This document shows, one piece after another, positions 49,599 through 58,260 of a DNA stretch of 64,000 nucleotides (the first letter of the stretch is position 1; every line of letters begins with the position of its first letter). Both the position numbers and the translations under genes were made by a program. The stretch is from contig OZ245048.1 of assembly GCA_965224435.1 (NCBI GenBank), positions 3,472,001 to 3,536,000 of the forward strand, in the 5' to 3' direction. This DNA comes from JAJRQY01 sp965224435. Its GTDB lineage: Bacteria; Actinomycetota; Acidimicrobiia; Acidimicrobiales; SZUA-35. The notes under the pieces were generated by a model, which searched no databases, was not told the origin of the DNA, and saw only the letters and a program-made list of their open reading frames with translations.

Positions 49599-51011
49599 TT
49601 AGGTCAGGTACTGGCTCAGCCCACGAGGCACATACTTGCCGTGACCGGCGCGGCCCTTGTACTCCTCGTTCTCCAGGATGACTTGGCCACGAGAGATAAC
49701 GGTGTGGACCCGGCCGCTGACCTCGATGCCCTCATAGGCCGAGTAGTCCATGTTCATGTGATGCTTGTCGACACTGATGGTCCAAGAGTTGTCCGGGTCA
49801 TAGAGCACGATGTCGGCGTCGGAGCCGGGCTGGATGGTGCCCTTCTGGGGATACATACCAAACATGCGAGCCGGTGTGGTTGAGCAGAGCTCCACCCAGC
49901 GAGGCAGGTTGATCTCGCCCTGGACAACACCCTGGTAGATGAGGTCCATGCGATGCTCGACGCTGCCAATGCCATTGGGGATGGCTCGGAAGTCGTTGAG
50001 TCCGAGCTCTTTCTGATCCTTCATGCAGAAGGGGCAGTGGTCGGTGGAAACAACGGACAGGCTGTCGTTTCGGAGTCCGGCCCAAAGATCGGCGTGATGA
50101 TGCTCGTGCTTGGTCCGTAGCGGGGTTGAGCAGACATAGCCAGCACCCAAGAATCCGGGAGCACCAAGATGCTCTTCCAGGTTGAGGTAGAGGTACTGGG
50201 GGCAGGTTTCGGCGAAGACATTGGCTCCGGCATTTCGGGCCCGAGCAACATGCTCCAAAGCCTCAGAAGCGGAGAGGTGCACGATGTAGAGAGGAGCGGC
50301 GCCGACCTTGGCCAGCATGATGGCCCGGTGGGTGGCTTCACCTTCGAACTCGGCCCGGCGAACCAGGCCATGGTTGATGGGATCGGTTTCACCACGATCA
50401 AAAGCCTGCTGGGCCAGGAGATCGATGGCGATGCCGTTCTCGGCGTGCATCATGATCATGGCGCCGTTCTTCGACGACTGCTGCATGGCTCGAAGGATCT
50501 GGGCGTCATCGCTCAGAAACACGCCCGGATAAGCCATGAACAACTTGAAGCTGGTGATTCCTTCGTCCACCAACTTGTCCATCTCGGCTAAGGAGGCATC
50601 ATTGACTTCACCAACGATCATGTGGAAGCCATAGTCGATGGCGCACTTGCCTTCTGCCTTGTCCATCCAGGTTTCTAGACCGTCACGAACATGCTGGCCA
50701 GCCATCTGAACGGCAAAGTCGATGATGGTGGTTGTTCCACCCCAAGCAGCAGCCTTGGTTCCGTTCTCGAAATCGTCCGAGGCATTGGTGCCGCCGAAGG
50801 GCAGCTCCATATGGGTGTGGCAGTCAACTCCACCGGGGATGACGTACTTGCCGGTGGCGTCGATGACTCGCTCGGCTCCAGACTCGGCACTCAGCGCGGG
50901 GTCAGACCCTGGAGACATGACGGCAATAATTGTCTCGCCGTCGACCAACACCTCGGCTGGATCGGCGCCGGTTGCACTAACGACGGTTCCGCCCTTGATC
51001 AACATGGTCAT
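49599..51011 (-). CDS. hydA: dihydropyrimidinase/hydantoinase
   Basis: A 470-residue amidohydrolase. Binuclear metal ligands are visible: DCHTHMELPFGG, SFKLFMAYPG (carboxylated Lys), MHAENG, IVHLSASEAL and STDHCPF. It opens dihydrouracil or 5-substituted hydantoins to N-carbamoyl amino acids. Preceded by the frameshifted aminotransferase and beta-ureidopropionase, completing steps two to four of reductive pyrimidine breakdown. Confidence 0.95.
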   Translation of the reverse strand: MTMLIKGGTVVSATGADPAEVLVDGETIIAVMSPGSDPALSAESGAERVIDATGKYVIPGGVDCHTHMELPFGGTNASDDFENGTKAAAWGGTTTIIDFAVQMAGQHVRDGLETWMDKAEGKCAIDYGFHMIVGEVNDASLAEMDKLVDEGITSFKLFMAYPGVFLSDDAQILRAMQQSSKNGAMIMMHAENGIAIDLLAQQAFDRGETDPINHGLVRRAEFEGEATHRAIMLAKVGAAPLYIVHLSASEALEHVARARNAGANVFAETCPQYLYLNLEEHLGAPGFLGAGYVCSTPLRTKHEHHHADLWAGLRNDSLSVVSTDHCPFCMKDQKELGLNDFRAIPNGIGSVEHRMDLIYQGVVQGEINLPRWVELCSTTPARMFGMYPQKGTIQPGSDADIVLYDPDNSWTISVDKHHMNMDYSAYEGIEVSGRVHTVISRGQVILENEEYKGRAGHGKYVPRGLSQYLT

Positions 51012-51073
51012 TGCTCTACCTCTTCATCACTGGAGTAGTTGGAATGTCATTCAGGTGGTTGTCACTCATGATC

Positions 51074-52404
51074 TCACGCATTGCCCACCCAAGTCAGGCT
51101 CATGCACTGCATTGCAGCTGCAGCTGCCGCTGTGTGCAAGGCAGCCAATGCCTCGTCAATCTCGGCTTCGTTCACGTTGAGCATGGGTGCCATGCGCACG
51201 ACATTGCCGTACAGGCCACCCTTGCCAACCAGCAGGCCTTCGGTCTTGGTGGCCTCAACATCTCGCTGGCATAGGACGGTGCTGCTTCCATCGATCCTGG
51301 AGCCACTGTCTCAAAGGCTTGCATCAAGCCGCGACCGCGGACCTCGGCGATCCAGTCGTGCTTGGAGGCTAGATCATCCAGGCCAGCGCGGAATCGATCA
51401 CCCATTGCCTTGGCATTGCCTTGCAAGTTGTTGTCCAACACATAGTTGATGGTGGCAAGGCCACCAGCAGCGGACAAGGGATTGCCGCCGAAGGTTGAGA
51501 AGTTCAACACCTTGATGGTGTCCATGATTTCAGCCCGGGCAACCACGCCAGCCAGGGTGATGCCGTTTCCGACTCCCTTGGCGAAGGTCAGCATGTCGGG
51601 AACAATCCCGTGGGCTTGATAGCCCCAGAAGTTGTCACCGGTACGGCCCCAACCGGTTTGCACCTCATCAGAGATGTAGAGGATGCCCGCATTGTCCAGT
51701 TCCTTCTTCATGGAACCAAAGAAGCCATCGGGCGGAGTGGCGAAACCACCGACACCTTGAATCGGCTCGGCGATGAGCGCAGCAACATCGCCGGACGACG
51801 TCATGGTCAACAATTGGGAGAGATCGTCAACACATGCTTGGGTGTAGGCAGTTTCGTCCAGCTCCGGATGGGGGCTGCGCAGCTGGTAGGGACCTTGAAC
51901 AAACGTCACCTGCAAGCCAGAGATGCTGGTGGATGACCAGGAACTGTGGGAGGTGATGGCCTGGGTGCTGAAGGAGCGGCCGTGATAGCTGTTCCGCATA
52001 GCCAGGATCTGGTTGGATTTGCGATAGGAGGTGGCAAAGAGCAAGGCCGCATCGTTGGCCTCGGTTCCCGACGGAGTCATGAAAACTCGGGCGTCAGGGA
52101 TGCCAGACAGATCGGCGATTTTCTCGGCCAACTCGATCATTGGCTCAGACAGATACAGCGACGAGGTGTGCATCACCTTGGCTGCTTGGTCCTGGACCGC
52201 CTTGGTTACCGCGGAGTTGTTGTGGCCAACCATGGTGGTGAGTACTCCACCGAAGAAGTCCAAGTATTTGGTGCCATCAGGCTCAAAGACGTAGCCGCCC
52301 TGGCCATGGTCAATCTGGATTGGGTCGGCGTAGTAGGGACTCAGGAAGGAAGGCAGCACCTGCCGGTAGCGCTTGAGCAGTTCGGCATTCTTTGGCTCAG
52401 TCAC
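51074..52404 (-). pseudogene. class III aminotransferase (beta-alanine/4-aminobutyrate type), frameshifted near the 3' end
   Basis: From GTG 52404 about 380 residues read as a normal fold type I enzyme: LDFFGGVLTTMVGHNNSAVTKAV, FMTPSGTEANDAALLFA, ISDEVQTGWGRTGDNFWGYQAHGIVPDMLTFAKGVGNG (PLP Lys). Near 51255 one base appears to be missing: the frame runs into MLRPPRPKACW and stops at 51172, whereas the next frame continues EATKTEGLLVGKGGLYGNVVRMAPMLNVNEAEIDEALAAL to TGA 51074. This is either a real loss of the C-terminus or a sequencing/assembly error. Expected role: beta-alanine to malonate semialdehyde. Confidence 0.85.
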
Positions 52405-52407
52405 TGC

Positions 52408-53250
52408 CTAGGCCTCGCTGATCTTGCCGTACATGTCCGGACGACGATCGCGATAGAAGGCCCACTGATCTCGAACCTCGCTGATCAGGTCCAGATCGAG
52501 ATCGCGCACGACCAACTCTTCTTCAGTATCGGATGCTGTATCGCCAACGAATTGGCCGCGTGGGTTAGCGAAATAGCTGGTGCCGTAGAAGTCGTTCTCA
52601 CCTAGTTCTTCTACCCCGACGCGGTTGATGGCGCCGACGTAGTACATGTTTGCCGCGGCCGATGCAGTCTGTTCAAGCTGCCACAGGTAGGCGGACAAGC
52701 CACGGCTGGTGGCCGATGGGTTGAAGACAATCTCGGCTCCGTTGAGGCCAAGCATGCGCCAGCCTTCCGGGAAGTGGCGGTCATAACAAATGTTGACGGC
52801 GACCTTGCCGACTGCGGTGTCGAACACCGGGTAGCCAAGGTTGCCGGGACGGAAGTAGAACTTCTCCCAGAAGCCTTTGACCTGAGGGATATGGATCTTG
52901 CGATACTTGCCCAAGTAACTGCCGTCGGCGTCGATGACAGCGGCAGTGTTGTAGAGAATGCCGGGCTGCTCTTCTTCATACATTGGAAGGACGAGCACGA
53001 TCCCGTACTTCTTGGCTAGCTCTTGGAATCGCTTGGTGGTTGGACCATCGGGAATGGCTTCGGCATAGCTGTAGAACTCAGCCTCTTGGACCTGGCAGAA
53101 GTAGGGGCCATAGAACAGCTCTTGGAAACACATGACCTGGACGCCTTGCTCGGCGGCCTCGGCCAGATACTTCTCGTGCAACTGGATCATCGATTCCTTG
53201 TCACCGGTCCAGGCGGTTTGCAGGATTGCCGACTTCACGATTCTTGACAT
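52408..53250 (-). CDS. beta-ureidopropionase / N-carbamoyl-amino-acid amidase (nitrilase superfamily)
   Basis: 280 residues from the ATG at 53250 (AAGGAA upstream; longer frame rejected). The catalytic triad is Glu44 (MCFQELFYGPYF), Lys118 (GKYRKIHIPQ) and Cys155 (VNICYDRHFPEGWR). It hydrolyses N-carbamoyl-beta-alanine to beta-alanine, CO2 and ammonia. First gene of the nine-gene operon, facing the MocR regulator across 156 bases. Confidence 0.92.
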   Translation of the reverse strand: MSRIVKSAILQTAWTGDKESMIQLHEKYLAEAAEQGVQVMCFQELFYGPYFCQVQEAEFYSYAEAIPDGPTTKRFQELAKKYGIVLVLPMYEEEQPGILYNTAAVIDADGSYLGKYRKIHIPQVKGFWEKFYFRPGNLGYPVFDTAVGKVAVNICYDRHFPEGWRMLGLNGAEIVFNPSATSRGLSAYLWQLEQTASAAANMYYVGAINRVGVEELGENDFYGTSYFANPRGQFVGDTASDTEEELVVRDLDLDLISEVRDQWAFYRDRRPDMYGKISEA

Positions 53251-53406
53251 CGTTGGTTCCTTCCGTGGCCGTAGCGGCCGTTTGCACGAGTTGTTCAACA
53301 GAGACGGTGACTCGGTTACTGCCTGCTGAAGCGGACATAACGAAGCCAGTTGAAACTCTGTGACTGTTGACACTATTGTTTCCCGGAAGCCAGAACAAGC
53401 AGGTTT

Positions 53407-54747
53407 TTGTTGTATTCAAAAGTTTTTGAGAATCTTCTTACTGAGATCACTGATCGTGACGCTCAAGGCATCGCCCGAGCACTCGGGGCGCTGGTTTCCT
53501 CTGGTGTGATCTCGCCCGGAGACAAGCTGCCGCCAATCCGATCGGTGGCCACCCAGCTAGGGGTGAGCACCTCGACGGTGGCCGAGGCTTGGTCCCAGAT
53601 GCGTCATCACGGCATCATTGAAACTGACCGACGACGAGGCACGACGGTTCGAACCTTGCCCAAGAGCGGACGAAGTCGTTATTGGCGAGTGCCGATGGAT
53701 CCCGGCACTCTGGACCTGGATCTAAGTACGGGCACACCCGATCCTCTTTTGCTGCCGCGCATCGAACCGATTCTGGAGAAGATCCACTCCAATCTGGAAG
53801 TGACCTCCTACCTGGATCCACCGGTGCTCCCGGCCCTGGCCGATGAGCTTCAGCAGCGCTGGCCTTATGAAGCTCCGGGGCTCATTGTGGTCGATGGGGC
53901 CAACGACGGATTGGACCGGATCGTTCGATCCATTGTCCGCCTTGGCGACGCCGTCATCGTTGAAGATCCCACCTATCCACTGTTGTTGGACATCCTTGAT
54001 CTTGCTGGAGCCCAGATCATCGGTGTTCCACTGGATGACGAGGGACCAGAGCTGGCAGCCGTTGCTGAAGCGATGGCCTCGAAGCCAGTGGCCATGATCA
54101 TCCAGACCGGGGCCCACAACCCGACGGGCCTTTCGCTGACTCAGGAACGGGCCGACGCGCTGGCCGAACTGCTGGAAGCCACCGACACCGTTTTCATTGA
54201 AGACAATCATGCGGGGGCTACCGCAGACAGGCCTGGGGTGAGTGCTGGCGCAGTACTTCCTGATCAGGTCTTTCGGGTTCACAGCTTTTCCAAGACCTAT
54301 GGCCCCGACCTTCGCATTGCCGCCATGTCTGGCCCAGCAGAAGCCATCAAGGAGATTGGGGAACGTCGACAGCTCGGTCCGGGCTGGACCAGTCGATTGA
54401 TCCAAAGGGTCCTAGTGGAGATGTTGCAAAGTGCCGAGGTGGATGAGCAGATCGCTGTGGCTTCGCAGCAGTATCAGCATCGCCGAGAGTCCCTGATCTT
54501 GGCATTGGCAGACCGTGGGATTGAGGTCGGCGAAAGCCACGGCCTGAACATTTGGGTGCCAGTAGCTCGTGAACAGTTGGCAACGGTCGGCTTGGCGGCA
54601 AACGGGATTGGGGTCGCTCCCGGAGAACCATTCCGGGTGCATTCAACCGATGATCACCTGCGGGTCACTACAGCCTTTGTTCGGGACAACTTTGTCGACG
54701 TGGCCGAAGCCATCGCCCGCGTATCGACTATCGACGGCAGCCGGTAG
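53407..54747 (+). CDS. MocR-type GntR/aminotransferase regulator
   Basis: About 446 residues from TTG 53407 or 53410 (start uncertain). The N-terminal winged helix is ARALGALVSSGVISPGDKLPPIRSVATQLGVSTSTVAEAWSQMRHHGIIETDRRRGTTVR. A fold type I PLP domain follows: DGANDGLDRIVRSIV, VEDPTYPLLLDIL, IIQTGAHNPTGLSLT and HSFSKTYGPDLRIA with the PLP Lys. Divergent from the pyrimidine/hydantoin operon, which it most likely controls, perhaps sensing an amine product such as beta-alanine. Confidence 0.9.
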   Translation: MLYSKVFENLLTEITDRDAQGIARALGALVSSGVISPGDKLPPIRSVATQLGVSTSTVAEAWSQMRHHGIIETDRRRGTTVRTLPKSGRSRYWRVPMDPGTLDLDLSTGTPDPLLLPRIEPILEKIHSNLEVTSYLDPPVLPALADELQQRWPYEAPGLIVVDGANDGLDRIVRSIVRLGDAVIVEDPTYPLLLDILDLAGAQIIGVPLDDEGPELAAVAEAMASKPVAMIIQTGAHNPTGLSLTQERADALAELLEATDTVFIEDNHAGATADRPGVSAGAVLPDQVFRVHSFSKTYGPDLRIAAMSGPAEAIKEIGERRQLGPGWTSRLIQRVLVEMLQSAEVDEQIAVASQQYQHRRESLILALADRGIEVGESHGLNIWVPVAREQLATVGLAANGIGVAPGEPFRVHSTDDHLRVTTAFVRDNFVDVAEAIARVSTIDGSR

Positions 54748-54771
54748 ATGCACGCCGCCGTATGACGAACA

Positions 54772-55143
54772 TCAGGCAGTCGGAGCGATGAAGACTTTTC
54801 GGAAGGTCTCCTGAACGATCCAGGTCGTCAACGTGCCTTCGCTCAGAATCCCGACGTCGCCGGAAGAAAACTCATGTCGCTCCAGTTCAATTCCCTGCTC
54901 GTCCCGGACCACGACGGTCGCCCGGCCAGAGAGAACGACGAACACCTCTTCTTCCTCAGTGTCGGTTGAGGATCCTGGCGAGTGCTCCCAAATCCCAGCT
55001 TCGACGTTGGGTAGGGAAGCCAAGAGCTTCCATCCAGTCACGGGTGATCCATCAAGCACCTGTTCATTGGGAACCGCCTCCAGATCGAGAGATTCCTGGG
55101 ACGGAACAAATCGTTGCACTCCCATTGCCTTGCGATCACTCAT
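54772..55143 (-). CDS. cupin-domain protein
   Basis: A 123-residue single cupin: VEAGIWEHSPGSSTDTEEEEVFVVLSGRATVVV (motif 1, with the usual second His replaced by acidic residues) and FSSGDVGILSEGTLTTWIVQETFRKVF (motif 2). It resembles the cupin_3 group with a Trp after the motif. Translated with the dehalogenase stop overlap (ATGA) on the same strand. Confidence 0.8.
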   Translation of the reverse strand: MSDRKAMGVQRFVPSQESLDLEAVPNEQVLDGSPVTGWKLLASLPNVEAGIWEHSPGSSTDTEEEEVFVVLSGRATVVVRDEQGIELERHEFSSGDVGILSEGTLTTWIVQETFRKVFIAPTA

Positions 55144-56087
55144 GAGCTTGCCCTGATGAAAGCCAAGACGACTGCCGCAAGCTCCGGGCCTCGGTCCTCT
55201 TGTAGGAAATGTCCACCGCCGACAATGGTGGTGTGATCTTGCCCCTTGGCTCCGGGAGCGTGGGACTGGAAAGCCTTGTGACCACCACCGGTGATCGGGT
55301 CCTGGTCACTGAAGGCGGTTAACACCGGTAGCTCCAACTCTCCCAGCTTGGCCCAAGCAGCACGGTTCGCATCGGAGGCAGGATCATCGGGCGAGGTCGG
55401 CACTAAGGAGGGGAAGATGCGAGCACCGGCTTTGAAGCTGTCATCGGGGAAAGGTGCGTCATAGCCAGCAACAACGGCTTCGGACAGATCGGTGGTGGTA
55501 GCCATGGCGATCACCGTGCCAACATCGAAGTTGGGGGCTTCCTGGCTGAATTTCTGCCAAGACAAGAAGGCTTCACTTGGCGTGGCATCGCCGGTGGGCA
55601 AACCAGTATTGGCAACCACGTAGCGGGCGAATCGATCGGGATGTTCAGCCACCAGTCGCAAGCCAATCAATCCTCCCCAGTCCTGACAGACCAGGGTGAT
55701 ATTGCGCAGGTCCAGTTCCGTGAACAGGGCCTCTCTCATCCAATCGACGAAGCGTTGATAGGTGTAGTCCGATTGGGCTGCGGGTTTGTCAGACCGGCCG
55801 AACCCCGGCAGGTCCGGAGCAATCACCCGGTACCCAGCTTCGGCGAAGGATGGGATCATCGTCCGATAGAGGTAAGACCAGCTCGGCTCACCATGAAGCA
55901 ACAAGATGACTTCGCCGTCTGCTGGACCCTCTTCCACATAATGGATCCGCAAGGATTGCGGCGCGTCACTTGTCTCTTCCTGCCCTTCACCACCGCCTTC
56001 GGAGACTGACACTTCCACATAGTTCGGCGCGAACGGGTACCCCTCAAGAGTCTCGAATCGGTCATCGGGTGTTCGCAGAAGTTTCAT
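55140..56087 (-). CDS. haloalkane dehalogenase, HLD-I type
   Basis: About 315 residues from the ATG at 56087 (GTG 56093 also possible; numbering here from the GTG). LLLHGEPSWSYLYRTMIP supplies Glu69 beside the oxyanion site, VCQDWGGLIGLRL the nucleophile Asp138 and Trp139, and VGGGHFLQEDRG His295. This arrangement is the DhlA/HLD-I pattern. A Gly/Glu-rich insert (SEGGGEGQEE) lies near residue 35. Hydrolyses haloalkanes; the preferred substrate is unknown. Confidence 0.85.
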   Translation of the reverse strand: MKLLRTPDDRFETLEGYPFAPNYVEVSVSEGGGEGQEETSDAPQSLRIHYVEEGPADGEVILLLHGEPSWSYLYRTMIPSFAEAGYRVIAPDLPGFGRSDKPAAQSDYTYQRFVDWMREALFTELDLRNITLVCQDWGGLIGLRLVAEHPDRFARYVVANTGLPTGDATPSEAFLSWQKFSQEAPNFDVGTVIAMATTTDLSEAVVAGYDAPFPDDSFKAGARIFPSLVPTSPDDPASDANRAAWAKLGELELPVLTAFSDQDPITGGGHKAFQSHAPGAKGQDHTTIVGGGHFLQEDRGPELAAVVLAFIRASS

Positions 56088-56177
56088 ACCCACGAAACTA
56101 GAACAGGTGCTATTGCCCCAGCCAACTTGAGACAGAAGGACTGGACCTCACCTCCACACGGATGCCACACTTGTCGG

Positions 56178-57335
56178 GTGACCATCAAACCTCTGAGCCA
56201 GAACTACACCGAAGCGCGACAAGCCTTTCTTAGCGCCGCCAATGCTGCTGGGGCTCGCCTGAGTGAGTTCCCCCACCCCATGTCGGGACCAGAAGGCGAA
56301 GACCTCTCCATCGACGTAGCTGAGTTTGGACCGGCCGACGCCGAATCAGTCCTCCTCATTGTTTCTGCCACCCACGGGGTCGAAGGCTTCGCCGGATCTG
56401 CACTGCAGCGACGCTGGCTGGAGGAGCACACCGCCGAACGGCCCGCTGACGTGCGAGTGGTTATGGTCCACGCCTTCAATCCCTACGGTTTTGCTTGGGT
56501 GCGGCGAGTCAACGAAGACAATGTCGACCTCAATCGAAACTTCATCGATTGGAACGGTCCAGCTCCATTGGCTCCGGACTATATGGGAATCGCCGACATC
56601 GTCGTCCCGGCTTCCTGGAGCGAAGAAGAACAAGAACGCACATTCGGGCTCCTGCTGGAGTACCTCAACGAGGTGGGCATGGAGAAACTTCAAGCCACTA
56701 TCAGCGGCGGCCAGTACGAAGATCCCAAGGGTGTTTTCTATGGAGGCGCCGAGCCGGTTTGGTCCCATCGCTGGCTCCGCCAGTGGGTCACCGAGCACAT
56801 GACAACGGTTAAAAGGCTCGGCATCCTCGACCTGCACACTGGTCTCGGCGACAACGGAACCGCCCAGTTCATTGGGGCAAACGGACCAGAAACTGAAGCT
56901 CACCGGCGAGCCTGCGAATGGTTCGGCGAGGTCATCCCCATGGGTGGACAAGACAGCGTCTCTGCTGCCTTGTCTGGTGACTGGCTCGGCGGAATCTGCA
57001 ACATCATGCCCGAGGTCGAAATCACCGGCGTCGCGATCGAATACGGCACCGTCGACACCATTTCGGTCATGCAAGCCCTGCGGGCCGACGCCTGGCTACA
57101 CGGCTACGGAGACCCAGTTGGACCCGATTCAGCGGCGATACAGGCCCAGGTCCGGGCCGCGTTTGCCGACGATGGGCCACATTGGGTCGAGGCGATTTGG
57201 GGTCCATTCGCCAGCTGCGTCGACAAGGCCTTCATCCAGCTCGAAGCGGTGTTGGACCTGACCGATGCCCAGGCTGAGTCTCAGAGGCGGGATGATTCCA
57301 GCGGTGCAGCCGACGACTCGCTCTTGCCCGGCTGA
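56178..57335 (+). CDS. DUF2817 (M14-like) metallopeptidase-family protein
   Basis: 385 residues from GTG 56178; the frame extends to 56127. VSATHGVEGFAGSALQRRWL (metal His/Glu), NEDNVDLNRNF (Asn-Arg) and GILDLHTGLGDNG (metal His) match the carboxypeptidase-like DUF2817 family. A carboxypeptidase or deacylase activity is likely. Its 3' end overlaps the convergent FTR1 gene by 55 bases. Confidence 0.87.
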   Translation: MTIKPLSQNYTEARQAFLSAANAAGARLSEFPHPMSGPEGEDLSIDVAEFGPADAESVLLIVSATHGVEGFAGSALQRRWLEEHTAERPADVRVVMVHAFNPYGFAWVRRVNEDNVDLNRNFIDWNGPAPLAPDYMGIADIVVPASWSEEEQERTFGLLLEYLNEVGMEKLQATISGGQYEDPKGVFYGGAEPVWSHRWLRQWVTEHMTTVKRLGILDLHTGLGDNGTAQFIGANGPETEAHRRACEWFGEVIPMGGQDSVSAALSGDWLGGICNIMPEVEITGVAIEYGTVDTISVMQALRADAWLHGYGDPVGPDSAAIQAQVRAAFADDGPHWVEAIWGPFASCVDKAFIQLEAVLDLTDAQAESQRRDDSSGAADDSLLPG

Positions 57336-58141
57336 CTCGTCTGACCGCTGAGGAAGAACCAGGCCACCGGCAACAGATAAGCGAAGTAGGCGGCGACTCG
57401 GATTCGTTCTGGGTTTGGACTCCATCCAAACAGTCCCTTCAAGAAATCATGGACCGTCGACCCCTTGGCCAGCGGGCCAGATTTGACTTCCCAGACCCGA
57501 TCAGCGACCAGTGACCATTCAATCTCGAACAGCTCGCGAAACTCATGAAAGGCTTTGGCGAACAAGCCGGCGGCAAACAAGATCAGCAGCATTCCGGTTA
57601 GTCGGAAGAATTGAGCTAGATCGATGCGGTGGCTTCCCCGGTAGAAACTGATTCCCAGAATGGCGGCTAGTCCAAGACCAATCAGGCCTCCAACAAGCAC
57701 GCTTATGCCCGAGCTGTCTCCGGTCTCTGCTCCAATGAGGAACAAGGCTGTTTCGAACCCTTCTCGGGCCACGGCAATGAAGGCCATGATCCCAAGCGCC
57801 ATCGGCGAATGAGTGAGGGCAGCGTCGACCTTGTTTTGCAGTTCCCCCGACATGTTTCGGGCGTTCTGACGCATCCAAAAGATCATGAAGGTGAGAACGG
57901 CAACGGTGAACAAGGCCAGCACTCCTTCGATGGCTTGTTCCCACTTGCCTTCGAAGTCACCGATGATGGCGTTGAAGATGAGCCCTCCGACGAGGCTGAC
58001 CACGGCGGCGGATGCGGCGCCGATCCACACCGAGCGCAGATGTTCGGACCGATTGGTCTTCACCAAGTAGGCAACAATGGCGGCGAGAACCAGAGAAATC
58101 TCTAAGCCCTCACGAAGTGTTATCAGTAGTGCAGCTCCCAT
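57281..58141 (-). CDS. FTR1-family high-affinity iron permease
   Basis: 286 residues from the ATG at 58141. Seven or so membrane segments with the two iron-binding REXXE motifs: ALLITLREGLEISLVLAAI and FIAVAREGFETALFL. It takes up ferric iron, usually with a partner oxidase or EfeO-like protein that is not adjacent here. The promoter carries a palindrome over its -10, suggesting iron repression. Confidence 0.9.
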   Translation of the reverse strand: MGAALLITLREGLEISLVLAAIVAYLVKTNRSEHLRSVWIGAASAAVVSLVGGLIFNAIIGDFEGKWEQAIEGVLALFTVAVLTFMIFWMRQNARNMSGELQNKVDAALTHSPMALGIMAFIAVAREGFETALFLIGAETGDSSGISVLVGGLIGLGLAAILGISFYRGSHRIDLAQFFRLTGMLLILFAAGLFAKAFHEFRELFEIEWSLVADRVWEVKSGPLAKGSTVHDFLKGLFGWSPNPERIRVAAYFAYLLPVAWFFLSGQTSQPGKSESSAAPLESSRL

Positions 58142-58150
58142 AGAAGAAGA

Positions 58151-58180
58151 ATGATAAGCATGCTTAACACTCCTCGTCAA
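58151..58180 (-). promoter_or_regulatory. FTR1 promoter with palindromic operator
   Basis: On the minus strand TTGACG (58180-58175), 18 bases, then TATCAT (58156-58151, five of six). The perfect palindrome TAAGCATGCTTA (58155-58166) overlaps the -10 and spacer. The ATG is nine bases downstream of the -10, giving a nearly leaderless mRNA. Confidence 0.6.
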
Positions 58181-58260
58181 CCCCCACTTTGGGAATTCTT
58201 GCTCAACGCTCAAATACTCGCACCTGACGTAGCCGGGCATCGTGAAGTACCTTGTCGGCC

